DNA of 42,943 bases from an uncultured Pelagibacteraceae bacterium (GCA_902577525.1 CACGZG010000010.1:1-42943), one strand, 5' to 3'; shown: positions 14,806 through 24,261, counted from the stretch's first letter. Made by a program: numbers and translations. Notes: generated by a model not told the origin, from the letters alone.

Positions 14806-15147
14806 ATGAAAAGCAAAATAGTTGCTCTTTCAAAAAATGAAGAATTTAAATCGCTTCTAAAAAAGAAAAGAATATCAAATAAATACGCTACGATTTTTTT
14901 TGGTAACCTTAAGAACAAAAATCATAAAAAATTAAATATTTCATTTATAACTAAAAAAAAGATAGGAAATGCTGTAAAGAGAAATAAAATAAAAAGACGA
15001 CTAAGAAATATAATGAATGAGATGATACAAAAAATATCAATAAAATTAAATTATTCATATCTTGTTATTGCTAAGCCAACTATGTTAAACAATGAATTTA
15101 TAAAAATAAAAGAAACCTTTTTTCAGGATTTTAAAAAAATAAAGTGA
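14806..15147 (+). CDS. rnpA: Ribonuclease P protein component
   Basis: Protein subunit of RNase P, which removes 5' leaders from pre-tRNAs together with the M1-type RNA (not in this window). It is 113 residues and very basic. The family RNR-type segment is visible as KKKIGNAVKRNKIKRRLRNI, and SYLVIAKPTM follows. It sits between rpmH and yidD as usual; its stop codon overlaps the yidD start. Confidence 0.94.
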   Translation: MKSKIVALSKNEEFKSLLKKKRISNKYATIFFGNLKNKNHKKLNISFITKKKIGNAVKRNKIKRRLRNIMNEMIQKISIKLNYSYLVIAKPTMLNNEFIKIKETFFQDFKKIK

Positions 15148-15386
15148 TGAATATTTTAACCTTAATAATCATTAAATTAATTAGATCCTATAAATATTTA
15201 CTAAGCCCACTACTGGGTCATTCTTGTAGATATTTACCTACTTGTTCTGAGTATAGTATTGATGCATTAAAAACTTATGGTCTTTTAAAGGGTCTTTATT
15301 TAAGTGTTAAAAGAATTTTATCTTGCCACCCTTGGAGTAAAGGTGGATTTGATCCTTTAAAAAAAGAAATGAAAGTAAAAAAATAA
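15147..15386 (+). CDS. yidD: Membrane protein insertion efficiency factor YidD
   Basis: A small protein that aids YidC-dependent membrane insertion. It reads MNILTLIIIKLIRSYKYLLS, then PLLGHSCRYLPTCSEYSIDA and the conserved LSCHPWSKGGFDP, with the family's cysteines. The start may be the ATG at 15147, which overlaps the rnpA stop as TGATG, or a GTG one codon earlier at 15144. The stop overlaps the ATG of yidC by 1 nt, so the three genes are probably coupled. Length is 79 residues. Confidence 0.93.
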   Translation: MNILTLIIIKLIRSYKYLLSPLLGHSCRYLPTCSEYSIDALKTYGLLKGLYLSVKRILSCHPWSKGGFDPLKKEMKVKK

Positions 15387-17065
15387 TGGACTCAAAAAAT
15401 GTTATTGCAGCAATTGCTTTATCTTCAGCAGTTATTGTATTGTATTCTTTATTCTTTATACCAGATCAAAAAAAAATAGATCAAAATTTAATTGAAAAAA
15501 AAAAGATAGAAAAAAATAACGATGCCCCTAGTTTGGAAATAAAAGAAACTGAAGTTGCGATATCAAGAGAAGAAGCGTTAAAACAGAGTGAAAGAATAAC
15601 ATTCGAAAACGAAAACGTATTTGGATCTATATCATTAAAAGGAGCATCAATTGATGATTTAACTTTTAAAAATTATAAAATCGATTTAAATGATGAAACA
15701 AAAGTAACCTTGCTTGGGCCAAGAAACATTGCAGAGGGTTATTTAATTGAAAGTGGTTTTGTTACTTCTAATAAAAATATTGATATCCCAAATGCTGAAA
15801 CCATTTGGTCGATAGAGGGTAATAAAAAATTGACCAAAGAAACGCCAATTAAAATATACTGGATTAATCAACAAGGTTTAAAATTTGAGAAAGAAATATC
15901 TTTAGATGATAAATATTTGTTCACAATAAAACAAAAAATATCAAATGAAACCGACAAAAAATATGATTTTTACTCTTATGGTCAAATAATTAGAAATCAA
16001 ATTCCAGATATAATTGATTTTTTAATTCTTCATGAAGGATTGATTGCAACTCTTGATGACGAATTGATAGAGGAAGATTACGACGATATTCAAGAAAAAA
16101 AGTTTACTAGAACTGCTCAAAAAGGATGGCTAGGGATTGGAGATAAATATTGGGTTACATCTTTAATCCCACCAAAAAATAAAGAATTTAAGACAACATT
16201 TGACTACAAAAAAAAATTTAGGGCTAATTTTATTGCAACAGAGCCTTTGACACTTAATGAAAACAGCTCAATTGAGGAAGAATTACAAATCATCGTTGCT
16301 GCTAAACGAGTAGATGTAATTGATGGGTATGCAAAAACACTTAATATAGATAAATTTGACTTAGTTATTGACTGGGGTTTCCTATATTTTATCACTAAAC
16401 CATTATTCTTTGGTATTGATTATTTTTTTAAACTACTTGGTAATTATGGTTTGGCAATAATAGCAATCACTATTTGCATTCGTTTAGCTTTTTTTCCATT
16501 GGCTAACTTTTCATTTAGAAGCATGGCAAAAATGAAAGCTCTTCAACCAGAGATGGTTAGACTCAAAGAGCTTCATAAAAACGATAAGATAAAGCTACAG
16601 CAAGAAATGATGGCACTTTACAAAAAAGAAAAAGTTAATCCTATGTCTGGTTGTTTACCGATCCTAGTACAAATACCAGTTTTTTTTGCATTATATAAAG
16701 TTCTATTTGTTACAATTGAAATGAGACAGATGCCATTTTATGGATGGATACAAGATTTATCTGAAAGAGATCCAACGAGTATATTCAATTTATTTGGTTT
16801 ATTACCTTACGATGTGCCATCATTTTTAGTTATTGGAGCTTGGCCAGTAGCGATGGGTGTTTCAATGTGGATTCAACAAAAACTTAACCCAGCACCAACA
16901 GACGCTATGCAGGCAAAAATATTTATGTTTTTTCCTCTTTTCTTAACTGTAATACTTGCTCCATTTCCAAGTGGTTTAGTGATTTATTGGACTGTAAATA
17001 ATATTTTAACTATGGCTCAACAAGTGTTTATAATGAAAAGAACAACAGTTAAAACTGTAACTTAA
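15386..17065 (+). CDS. yidC: Membrane protein insertase YidC
   Basis: Inserts and folds inner-membrane proteins alone or with SecYEG. Residues 5-26 form the first transmembrane helix, followed by a charged linker and a large periplasmic beta domain to about residue 340. The insertase core then has further helices, including the hydrophilic-groove region FFPLANFSFRSMAKMKALQP with its key arginine and the cytoplasmic hairpin, then NPMSGCLPILVQIPVFFALY and PSGLVIYWTVNNIL. Length of 559 residues is typical of Gram-negative YidC. It closes the rpmH-rnpA-yidD-yidC group, 23 nt before argB. Confidence 0.97.
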   Translation: MDSKNVIAAIALSSAVIVLYSLFFIPDQKKIDQNLIEKKKIEKNNDAPSLEIKETEVAISREEALKQSERITFENENVFGSISLKGASIDDLTFKNYKIDLNDETKVTLLGPRNIAEGYLIESGFVTSNKNIDIPNAETIWSIEGNKKLTKETPIKIYWINQQGLKFEKEISLDDKYLFTIKQKISNETDKKYDFYSYGQIIRNQIPDIIDFLILHEGLIATLDDELIEEDYDDIQEKKFTRTAQKGWLGIGDKYWVTSLIPPKNKEFKTTFDYKKKFRANFIATEPLTLNENSSIEEELQIIVAAKRVDVIDGYAKTLNIDKFDLVIDWGFLYFITKPLFFGIDYFFKLLGNYGLAIIAITICIRLAFFPLANFSFRSMAKMKALQPEMVRLKELHKNDKIKLQQEMMALYKKEKVNPMSGCLPILVQIPVFFALYKVLFVTIEMRQMPFYGWIQDLSERDPTSIFNLFGLLPYDVPSFLVIGAWPVAMGVSMWIQQKLNPAPTDAMQAKIFMFFPLFLTVILAPFPSGLVIYWTVNNILTMAQQVFIMKRTTVKTVT

Positions 17066-17088
17066 TATCTAATAAGTCAAATTAAATA

Positions 17089-17937
17089 ATGGATATTAAA
17101 AAAATAATACCTGAAAATGGTCCGCCAATTAAAGAAGTTTCTAAATACATAGAAAAATATAAAAATGAATTAATAGTTATTAAATATGGTGGCAATGTAT
17201 TCATTGACAGGAATATTTTTGAAAATTTTATAAATGATATAAACATATTAAATAAATTAGGAATATCAATTGTAGTAGTTCATGGTGGTGGCCCAAGAAT
17301 AAAAAGAGAATTAGAAAAAACTAATATTCAGTCAAAATTTATTCGAGGACTAAGAGTCACGGATAAAAAAATTATAAAAATAGTTGAAAATGTCTTAATT
17401 GATTTCAATAAAGATATTGTATACTCTTTAAACCAAAAAGGGTCTAAAGCTGTTTCAATTCATACAAAGAATAATAACGTAATTGAAGTTATTCCAGAAG
17501 CAGAAGAGTTAGGTTTTGTCGGAATACCTGAAAAGATAGATTATTCTTTCATATTAGACAAAATAAAAAAAAATGAAATTCCAATTATATCTCCTCTTGG
17601 GTTAGGAAAAAATAATCAAACATATAATATTAACGGAGATACAGCAGCAGGTGCAGTGGCAAAATCTTTAAAATCGAGAAGATTATTACTTATGACTAAT
17701 GTTGAAGGCGTTTTAAACAAAGAAAAAAAACTAATAGAGGAAATTTCCTCATCAGAAATTTTAGAAATGATAAAAAATGAGACTATAACAGAAGGAATGA
17801 TCCCTAAAATAAATACTTGTTTAGATGCAGTAAATAATGGTGTTACAGCCGTTGGAGTAATTGATGGAAGAAAAAAACACTCTATATTATTTGAAATTTT
17901 TTCTGACAAAGGTTCAGGAACATTAATAAGAAAATGA
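17089..17937 (+). CDS. argB: Acetylglutamate kinase
   Basis: Phosphorylates N-acetyl-L-glutamate, the second step of arginine synthesis. Blocks seen: VIKYGGNVFID, VVVHGGGPRIKRELE, RGLRVTDKK, NINGDTAAGAVAKSL, LLLMTNVEGVL and GMIPKINTCLDAVNNGV. The 282 residues include an N-terminal helix of about 25 residues ahead of the kinase core, as in arginine-inhibited forms, so feedback by arginine is plausible but not shown. It overlaps the next gene by ATGA. In many relatives engB lies between yidC and argB; it does not here. Confidence 0.96.
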   Translation: MDIKKIIPENGPPIKEVSKYIEKYKNELIVIKYGGNVFIDRNIFENFINDINILNKLGISIVVVHGGGPRIKRELEKTNIQSKFIRGLRVTDKKIIKIVENVLIDFNKDIVYSLNQKGSKAVSIHTKNNNVIEVIPEAEELGFVGIPEKIDYSFILDKIKKNEIPIISPLGLGKNNQTYNINGDTAAGAVAKSLKSRRLLLMTNVEGVLNKEKKLIEEISSSEILEMIKNETITEGMIPKINTCLDAVNNGVTAVGVIDGRKKHSILFEIFSDKGSGTLIRK

Positions 17938-18626
17938 AAAACATCAAAGAAAAAAAATATCTTTTATTAGATCTTGATGGAGTTTGTTATGGAAAGCACA
18001 ACAATTATTCACTGGAAAGAGTATTTGGCCAAGTTTCTAAAAGAATGACTATGTTTATTTCTGAAAGATTAAAAATAGACGCTGAAGAAGCTAAAAAATT
18101 ACAAACTAATTATTTTTATAAATATAATACAAGTTTGAATGGTCTTATGATTCATCACAATATACCTCCAGAGGAATTCTTAAAATATGTTCACACAATA
18201 GATCTTTCATTTATGAAAGCAGACAAAATCATGAGAAACGAACTTGAAAAATTAGATATGGAAAAATTCATTTTCACAAATGGAAGTGCGGAACATGCTG
18301 AGAATATTTTGACACATTTGGGTGTTTATGATCTTTTCGGAAGAGATAAAGTTTTTGATATTAAAGATGCCGGGTATGTTCCAAAACCAGAAGCAAAAAC
18401 TTTTGATTTAATGGTTAAAAAGTTTGGTATTAACCCAAAAGAGACTATTTATATAGAGGATATTGCCAAAAATCTTAGCATTGGTCATGAACGTGGATGT
18501 ACAACCGTTTGGTTAATTAACGATGAACATTTCGGAAAAATGGACTCTGACAAAGATTATATTTCTCATAAAATTGAAAATCTATCTTTATTTCTTAAAG
18601 AAATAAGGTTATTAAAAAGTCAGTAA
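17934..18626 (+). CDS. HAD-family hydrolase, pyrimidine 5'-nucleotidase type
   Basis: A 230-residue haloacid-dehalogenase-fold phosphatase. Motif I is LLDLDGVCYG near residues 11-20, motif II is FTNGSAEH, and the K and DD-type region is YVPKPEAKTFD with IYIEDIAKNL. The helical cap with NTSLNGLMIHH and the overall layout fit the SDT1/pyrimidine 5'-nucleotidase subfamily, which removes phosphate from UMP/CMP-type nucleotides. The substrate is not shown by the sequence. It is coupled to argB by a 4-nt overlap and lies 3 nt before dapD. Confidence 0.82.
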   Translation: MKNIKEKKYLLLDLDGVCYGKHNNYSLERVFGQVSKRMTMFISERLKIDAEEAKKLQTNYFYKYNTSLNGLMIHHNIPPEEFLKYVHTIDLSFMKADKIMRNELEKLDMEKFIFTNGSAEHAENILTHLGVYDLFGRDKVFDIKDAGYVPKPEAKTFDLMVKKFGINPKETIYIEDIAKNLSIGHERGCTTVWLINDEHFGKMDSDKDYISHKIENLSLFLKEIRLLKSQ

Positions 18627-18629
18627 ACT

Positions 18630-19457
18630 ATGTCTTTAGAAAAAATTATCAATGATGCTTGGGAGAAAAAAGATCAGGTTAATCCTAATTCTGATCAATC
18701 TTTAAAGGATGCAATCAATCAAGTAATAAGTGACTTGGATAGTGGTAAATCAAGAGTTGCTGAAAAAAAAAATGGAGAATGGGTAACTCATCAACACCTA
18801 AAGAAAGCAATTATGCTAAGTTTTAGAATTTATCCAATGGAAAACTTAAATGGACCTTACTCCAGTTGGTATGATAAAGCACATCTGTTAAAAGGAAAAA
18901 CAGCTGGTTGGACAAAAGAAGATCATGAGAGAGCAGGTTTTAGGATGGTCCCAAACTCACCTGTTAGAAAAGGATCATTCGTAGGAAAAGATGCTGTTCT
19001 TATGCCATGTTATGTAAACATTGGTTCTTACATTGGGGCTAAAACGATGATGGATACATTTAGTCGTGCTGGTAGTTGTTGCCAGATTGGTGAGAATTGC
19101 CATATATCTGCAGGATCAGGAGTTGGGGGAGTGCTAGAACCTGCTCAAGCATTACCTACAATAATAGAAGATAATGTATTTTTAGGAGCGATGTCTGAGG
19201 TGGTTGAAGGGGTGATTGTTGGAGAAGGTTCTGTGTTAAGCATGGGAATGCTGATTACACAATCAACAAAAATTGTTAATAGATCAACCGGTGAGATCAC
19301 GTATGGAAAAATTCCTCCATACTCAGTTGTTGTGCCAGGTTCTCTTCCTGATAAAAAAAATCCATCTGCTCCATCACTAAGCTGTGCAGTAATAATTAAG
19401 CAAGTAGACGAAAAGACTAGATCAAAGACATCAATTAATGATCTTTTAAGAGATTAA
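18630..19457 (+). CDS. dapD: Tetrahydrodipicolinate N-succinyltransferase
   Basis: Transfers succinyl from succinyl-CoA to tetrahydrodipicolinate in the succinylase route to meso-diaminopimelate and lysine. The N-terminal helical domain is followed by hexapeptide repeats forming the left-handed beta helix, around SFVGKDAVLMPCYVNIGSYI, GENCHISAGSGVGGV and NVFLGAMSEVVEGVIVGEG. Length is 275 residues, as in E. coli (274). The dapE gene follows 2 nt downstream, so the two steps are cotranscribed. Confidence 0.97.
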   Translation: MSLEKIINDAWEKKDQVNPNSDQSLKDAINQVISDLDSGKSRVAEKKNGEWVTHQHLKKAIMLSFRIYPMENLNGPYSSWYDKAHLLKGKTAGWTKEDHERAGFRMVPNSPVRKGSFVGKDAVLMPCYVNIGSYIGAKTMMDTFSRAGSCCQIGENCHISAGSGVGGVLEPAQALPTIIEDNVFLGAMSEVVEGVIVGEGSVLSMGMLITQSTKIVNRSTGEITYGKIPPYSVVVPGSLPDKKNPSAPSLSCAVIIKQVDEKTRSKTSINDLLRD

Positions 19458-19459
19458 AC

Positions 19460-20617
19460 ATGCAAAAAATAAATGAATTACAATTAGCTAAAGAGCTAAT
19501 CAGATTTCCGACTGTCACACCATTAGACGCTGGAGTTATGAAATTTTTAGAAAAAAAATTGAAAACACTTGGTTTCAAAACAAAAATACTAGAGTTTAAA
19601 GAAAAAGGTTTTAAACCCGTTAAAAATTTATATGCAAGATTAGGATCAAAAGGCCCCAACTTTTGTTATGCAGGTCATCTTGATGTTGTTCCTCCAGGAA
19701 ATATAAAAGATTGGACAGTAAATCCATTTAAACCATCTATAAAAAAAGGTCATTTAATTGGAAGAGGTGCCAATGACATGAAAAGTTCTATTGCAGCTTT
19801 TGTTTCAGCTGTAAGCAATTTTGTTTTAAAAAATAGAAAATTTAGTGGATCAATTAGTTTATTAATTACTGGAGATGAAGAAGGTGATGCGATTAATGGA
19901 ACAAAAAAAGTAGTAGAATATTTAAAAAGAAAAAAAGAAAAAATAAATTTTTGTTTAGTTGGTGAGCCAACAAATCCTAATAAATTAGGAGAAATGATAA
20001 AAATTGGACGTAGAGGAAGTATAAATGGGAAACTTAAAGTGATCGGTGAAAATTGTCATGTCGCCTATCCACATAGAGGAAATAATCCATCCACCTCATT
20101 AGTAAGAATTTTAAATGAAATAAAGAATCTTCAATTTGATAAAGGCAATAAACATTTTCAAGCAACAAATTTAGAGGTAACAAAAATTACAATTGATAAC
20201 AATGCTGATAATATTATACCTAGAATAGCTGAGGCTTCATTTAATATTAGATTTAACAATATGCATTCATCAAGTTCTTTAAAAAGAAAACTTAATAAAA
20301 TTTTTAAAAAGATATGTAAAAAAAATAAATCAAAATATGAGATTAAATATAGAGTCTCTGGTGAATCATTTTTATCTAAACCAGATAAAACAACTTTTAT
20401 GATTCAAAAAATAATTGAAAAAATAACAAAAATTAAACCAAAACTATCTACGACTGGTGGGACATCAGATTTAAGATTTATAAGGAAAATATCTCCAGGT
20501 TTAGAGTTTGGATTGGTAGGTCGAACAATGCACAAACTAGATGAGGCAGTATCCTTAAAAGATTTGAAAAACCTAACGCTGATTTATCAAAATATTTTAC
20601 AAAATTATTTTAAGTGA
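19460..20617 (+). CDS. dapE: Succinyl-diaminopimelate desuccinylase
   Basis: Di-zinc M20-family amidohydrolase that releases succinate from N-succinyl-LL-diaminopimelate. Metal and catalytic blocks: CYAGHLDVVPPG, GRGANDMKSS, TGDEEGDAINGT (Glu pair), LVGEPTNP and, near the C-terminus, GRTMHKLDEAV. The dimerisation domain interrupts the core around residues 180-290. At 385 residues it is normal. It follows dapD directly, and its stop overlaps the GTG start of the deacetylase-like gene by 4 nt. Confidence 0.95.
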   Translation: MQKINELQLAKELIRFPTVTPLDAGVMKFLEKKLKTLGFKTKILEFKEKGFKPVKNLYARLGSKGPNFCYAGHLDVVPPGNIKDWTVNPFKPSIKKGHLIGRGANDMKSSIAAFVSAVSNFVLKNRKFSGSISLLITGDEEGDAINGTKKVVEYLKRKKEKINFCLVGEPTNPNKLGEMIKIGRRGSINGKLKVIGENCHVAYPHRGNNPSTSLVRILNEIKNLQFDKGNKHFQATNLEVTKITIDNNADNIIPRIAEASFNIRFNNMHSSSSLKRKLNKIFKKICKKNKSKYEIKYRVSGESFLSKPDKTTFMIQKIIEKITKIKPKLSTTGGTSDLRFIRKISPGLEFGLVGRTMHKLDEAVSLKDLKNLTLIYQNILQNYFK

Positions 20618-21543
20618 AAACTGGTTTAATTACTTCTGATACATATCAAAATCATGATACTGGTCCTGGACATCCAGAACAAGTAGCAAGAGTAACTGTA
20701 ATTAATGAAAATTTTAAAAAAATAAATAATCAAAATATTATATGGAAAAAACCTTCTTTAATCACAGATGATATTATTAAAGACACACATGACGCTGATT
20801 ACGTCGATTTGGTAAAGAAATCTTTTCCATCAAAAGGTTTTTCTTCCTTAGATGGAGATACAATTATTTCACCAGGCAGCAAAGAGGCAACTTTTGATGC
20901 AGCAGGTTCAATTATTTCGGCTATTGACGGTGTACAAAATAAAGAATTTAAGAATGCTTTTTGCAACATTCGTCCTCCTGGACATCATTGCAATCAAAAC
21001 AAAGCTGCAGGTTTCTGTATTCTAAATAATATTGCAATAGGAGCAAAATATTTACTTAACAAACACAAATATAAAAAAATCGCTATAGTTGATTTTGATG
21101 TACATCACGGAAACGGGACACAAGACATATTTTATGAAAATAAAAATATTTTATTCATCTCAACTCATCAATATCCTTACTATCCAGGAACAGGTTCAGA
21201 GCAAGAAAAAGGTAAATTTAATAATATATTAAATATACCTTTGCCAGCTGGTACAAGTTCAGAAGAATATTTAAATGCATTTGAACATGTATTAAAAAAA
21301 CTAAAGGAATTTAAACCAGAATTTATATTGATTAGTGCAGGTTTTGATGCACATAAGAACGATCCATTGGCTCAATTTAATCTTAATACGGAAGATTACT
21401 ACACTATAACTCTAAGGTTACTTAAAGCATCTAAAAAATTTTGTGATGGCAAAGTAGTATCAATTCTTGAAGGTGGATACGATTTACAAGCGCTTAGAGA
21501 TAGCACTAAGAGACACGTTGATGCATTATTAGAATTCAATTGA
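20614..21543 (+). CDS. Histone-deacetylase-fold amidohydrolase
   Basis: A 309-residue zinc deacetylase of the arginase/deacetylase superfamily (class II HDAC / acetylpolyamine amidohydrolase type). All active-site elements are visible: RPPGHHC with H124/H125, the D160-F-D162-V-H164 zinc site, SAGFDAH with D245, and EGGY with Y289. The start is GTG at 20614 inside the dapE stop (GTGA). Bacterial relatives act on acetyl-lysine, acetylpolyamines or other acyl amines; the substrate here is unknown. A SET-domain gene follows 32 nt downstream. The catalytic fold is sure, the substrate is not. Confidence 0.9.
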   Translation: MKTGLITSDTYQNHDTGPGHPEQVARVTVINENFKKINNQNIIWKKPSLITDDIIKDTHDADYVDLVKKSFPSKGFSSLDGDTIISPGSKEATFDAAGSIISAIDGVQNKEFKNAFCNIRPPGHHCNQNKAAGFCILNNIAIGAKYLLNKHKYKKIAIVDFDVHHGNGTQDIFYENKNILFISTHQYPYYPGTGSEQEKGKFNNILNIPLPAGTSSEEYLNAFEHVLKKLKEFKPEFILISAGFDAHKNDPLAQFNLNTEDYYTITLRLLKASKKFCDGKVVSILEGGYDLQALRDSTKRHVDALLEFN

Positions 21544-21575
21544 TAATTATCTGTTAAATTATAAATAAAAACATC

Positions 21576-22070
21576 ATGAAATTATATCAAATAAAAAAAT
21601 CTAAAATTGATAACAAAGGACGAGGGCTTTATGCCACTAAAAATATTAAAGAGGGTACAAAAATAATAGATTACATTGGAAAAATAATCACAAATAAAGA
21701 AGCGGAAGAATCCGACAAGTATGACAATAAAAAACCTATTTATCTATTTACATTAAATAAAAGATTTTCTCTGGATGGTGACTTTTCATTTAATGTTGCG
21801 GGATTAGTTAATCATAGTTGTGATGCAAACGCTCGTTATGATGGCAAAGGTTTAAAAATTTGGATTACTGCTGATAAAGATATAAAAAAAGGTGAGGAAA
21901 TAACTTGTGATTATGGATTTAGTTTTGATAAGCATGATTACAAACAATTTCCTTGTAAATGTGGATCAAAAAATTGTTGTGGTTTCATAATTCGTGAAGA
22001 AAGTCGGTGGCGTCTAAATCAAAAATTTTCAATGAGTAATAAAAAAAAATTAATAAATAACTCTCGCTAA
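21576..22070 (+). CDS. SET-domain protein (probable lysine methyltransferase)
   Basis: A 164-residue protein with a whole SET domain: GRGLYATKNIKEGT near 15-28, the SAM/active-site NHSCDANA at 79-86, GEEITCDYGF at 106-115 with Y113, and a post-SET zinc motif CKCGSKNCC at 127-135. It therefore has the pieces for SAM-dependent lysine methylation of a protein. Bacterial SET proteins are known; targets are mostly unknown. It follows the HDAC-fold gene on the same strand. The 3' end overlaps truA by 21 nt. A basic tail ends the protein. Confidence 0.88.
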   Translation: MKLYQIKKSKIDNKGRGLYATKNIKEGTKIIDYIGKIITNKEAEESDKYDNKKPIYLFTLNKRFSLDGDFSFNVAGLVNHSCDANARYDGKGLKIWITADKDIKKGEEITCDYGFSFDKHDYKQFPCKCGSKNCCGFIIREESRWRLNQKFSMSNKKKLINNSR

Positions 22071-22790
22071 AAAAAGTCCCTCTGGGGGTGCTGGTGGAGC
22101 ACATAAATTTCTTTTTTTTGATTTCGTTACATTTTCAAATTTTTTCAATGTCCATTTTTTTTCACCAAGATATTTTAAACAGCCAACCATTGAACGAACC
22201 TGTTGCTGTAAGAAAGATTGGGATCTAAATTCAATTTCTATTTTATTTTTAAGTGACTTAATTTTAACGAGCTTCATTGTCTTAATTGGACTTTTTGCTC
22301 TGCAACTAGAAGCTCTAAAAGTTGAAAAATCTTTCGTTCCAACAAGTTTTTTAGCACCTTTTTTCATAACAACTAAATCAAGCTTCTTGATTATATGCCA
22401 ACCTCTATTATTTTCTAAAGCTGGTCTACTTATACGATTAATAATTATATATTTGTAAACTCTCATCTTAGCTGAAAATCTTGCATGAAATTTATTATTT
22501 CTTTTTCTTATTTTAAGAATTGAAACTCCATCTTTGCTCAAAAAATGATTTATCGAATTTAAAAACTTATCAAAATCCTTTATCTTATTTTTACAATCAA
22601 AATGTGCAGATTGCTCAATTGCATGAACACCCGTATCTGTTCTTCCAGAACCAAGTAATATTATTTTTTCTTTTAAAAGATTTGAAATTTTTTCCTGCAC
22701 TAGTCCCTGAATAGTTTTACCTTTTTTTTGAACTTGCCAACCTCTAAAATTAGTGCCCACATACTCAACTAATATTTGGTATCTAAACAT
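22050..22790 (-). CDS. truA: tRNA pseudouridine(38-40) synthase TruA
   Basis: Makes pseudouridine at positions 38-40 of tRNA anticodon arms. The family start YQILVEYVGTNFRGWQVQKK, the catalytic-aspartate block GSGRTDTGVHA, and FRSQSFLQQQVRSMVGCL are clear. Length is 246 residues. It follows fmt with an 8-nt overlap in the def-fmt-truA order common to many bacteria, and its end overlaps the convergent SET gene. Confidence 0.96.
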   Translation of the reverse strand: MFRYQILVEYVGTNFRGWQVQKKGKTIQGLVQEKISNLLKEKIILLGSGRTDTGVHAIEQSAHFDCKNKIKDFDKFLNSINHFLSKDGVSILKIRKRNNKFHARFSAKMRVYKYIIINRISRPALENNRGWHIIKKLDLVVMKKGAKKLVGTKDFSTFRASSCRAKSPIKTMKLVKIKSLKNKIEIEFRSQSFLQQQVRSMVGCLKYLGEKKWTLKKFENVTKSKKRNLCAPPAPPEGLFLARVIY

Positions 22791-23715
22791 AAGTTAATCT
22801 TGAACCTTTTCTGATTTGAGAACCAAGCATAAACTCACGTATTTTTTGGGGTTTTTTTCCTTGCCTCTGAATTTCAAGTATCTTTATGGATTGATTGTTA
22901 TTACAAGCAATTTCTAAATGATCTGAAATTACCTCACCAACTTTGCCTATGCCACCAGCTATTTCAGCTTTCAAGATCTTATATCTTTCTCCATTGAAAC
23001 TAAAAAAGGCGCCAGGAACAGGCATTAAACCGTTTATCTTTCCAATAATTTCAGATGCATCATTGTTCCAATTAATTTGCGATTCCCTCTTACTAATTTT
23101 TTCTGCATAAGTAGCCTTTGAATGATCTTGTTCAACAAATTTTGCTTTCCCCTCTAGTATGTCGTCTACATTATCTAAAACTTTTTCAGCTGCTAGATAA
23201 GATAATTTTTCTGAAATTTCTTGGGCATTTTCATTGATATTTAACTTGACTTTATAGATATTACAAACAGGACCACTATCTAGTTGTTCTCCAATTTTCA
23301 TAATGCTAATACCAGTTTCTTTATCTAAATTCATAATAGATCTTTGAATAGGTGCAGCGCCACGCCAGTTTGGAAGTATTGAACCATGAATATTTATAAA
23401 ACCTTTTTTGGTTAAATCTAAAAAATTTTTTGGAATAATTTGACCATACGCTACAACAATTGCGAGATCAGCATTTAACTCTTTTAAAAACTCGTATTCT
23501 TCTTGATTATCTCTCAATTTTTCTGGAGCTCTAAAATCAATATTTAAAGTTTCTGCAATACCTTGAATGGGAGACTTGTTGATTTTTTGTCCTCTATGAG
23601 ATTTTTGTGGTGGTTGAGTGTAAATAACTGAAATAGGATATCCATTTTGATATAATGATTTTAATATTGGTACAGCAAACATTGGTGTACCCATGAAAAT
23701 AATTTTTTTTGACAT
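22783..23715 (-). CDS. fmt: Methionyl-tRNA formyltransferase
   Basis: Formylates initiator Met-tRNA using 10-formyltetrahydrofolate. The N-terminal Rossmann core starts KKIIFMGTPMFAVPIL, and the active-site region HGSILPNWRGAAPIQRSI is intact, followed by GISIMKIGEQLDSGPV. A C-terminal OB-like tRNA-binding domain completes the 310 residues. It lies 3 nt after def, the enzyme that later removes the formyl group, and overlaps truA by 8 nt. Confidence 0.97.
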   Translation of the reverse strand: MSKKIIFMGTPMFAVPILKSLYQNGYPISVIYTQPPQKSHRGQKINKSPIQGIAETLNIDFRAPEKLRDNQEEYEFLKELNADLAIVVAYGQIIPKNFLDLTKKGFINIHGSILPNWRGAAPIQRSIMNLDKETGISIMKIGEQLDSGPVCNIYKVKLNINENAQEISEKLSYLAAEKVLDNVDDILEGKAKFVEQDHSKATYAEKISKRESQINWNNDASEIIGKINGLMPVPGAFFSFNGERYKILKAEIAGGIGKVGEVISDHLEIACNNNQSIKILEIQRQGKKPQKIREFMLGSQIRKGSRLTYV

Positions 23716-23718
23716 TAA

Positions 23719-24237
23719 TTAAACAACTATCCGATTTGATTTATTTTTTGATAGTTTTTTAATAATGATAGATTTTTTAAGTTTTGATAAATAATCAATA
23801 AAAAGTATTCCCTCAAGGTGATCCATTTCATGTTGAATACAGGTTGCTAATAGACCATCAGCTTTTAGTAATCTTTTTTCACCATTATAATCTAAATATT
23901 CTACTTCACATTTTTTTGGTCTATCTATTTCTGCAAACTGGTCCGGTACTGACAAACATCCCTCTTCATAAGTAGATTTTAAATTATCTCTATTCTTTAT
24001 TACTGGATTTACAAAAAATCTTGGTTCTTTTTTATGTTCCTCCTTACTAATATCCATAACTATGATTCTTTTTGGAATACCTATTTGAATAGCTGCCAAA
24101 CCAATTCCATTAGCTGCATACATTGTATCCAACATATCATCCATTAATTTTTTTTCTTCTTTTCCAACAGTTTGGACAGGTTTAGAAATTTGCCTTAATA
24201 TCTTATTTGGCTCTGTGAGGATTGTTCTAACAGTCAT
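23719..24237 (-). CDS. def: Peptide deformylase
   Basis: Metal enzyme that removes the N-formyl group from new proteins. The three signatures are GIGLAAIQIG, EEGCLSVPDQ (metal cysteine) and QHEMDHLEG (two metal histidines and catalytic Glu). Length 172 residues is typical of class I forms. It heads def-fmt-truA and lies 24 nt after the gene for a large exported protein. Confidence 0.97.
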   Translation of the reverse strand: MTVRTILTEPNKILRQISKPVQTVGKEEKKLMDDMLDTMYAANGIGLAAIQIGIPKRIIVMDISKEEHKKEPRFFVNPVIKNRDNLKSTYEEGCLSVPDQFAEIDRPKKCEVEYLDYNGEKRLLKADGLLATCIQHEMDHLEGILFIDYLSKLKKSIIIKKLSKNKSNRIVV

Positions 24238-24261
24238 ATTAGTGCTATTTTAATATAATTT

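Noticed and set aside
17066-17088. Missing engB (YihA) between yidC and argB
   Set aside because: Many relatives carry engB here, but absence from this position says nothing about the rest of the genome.
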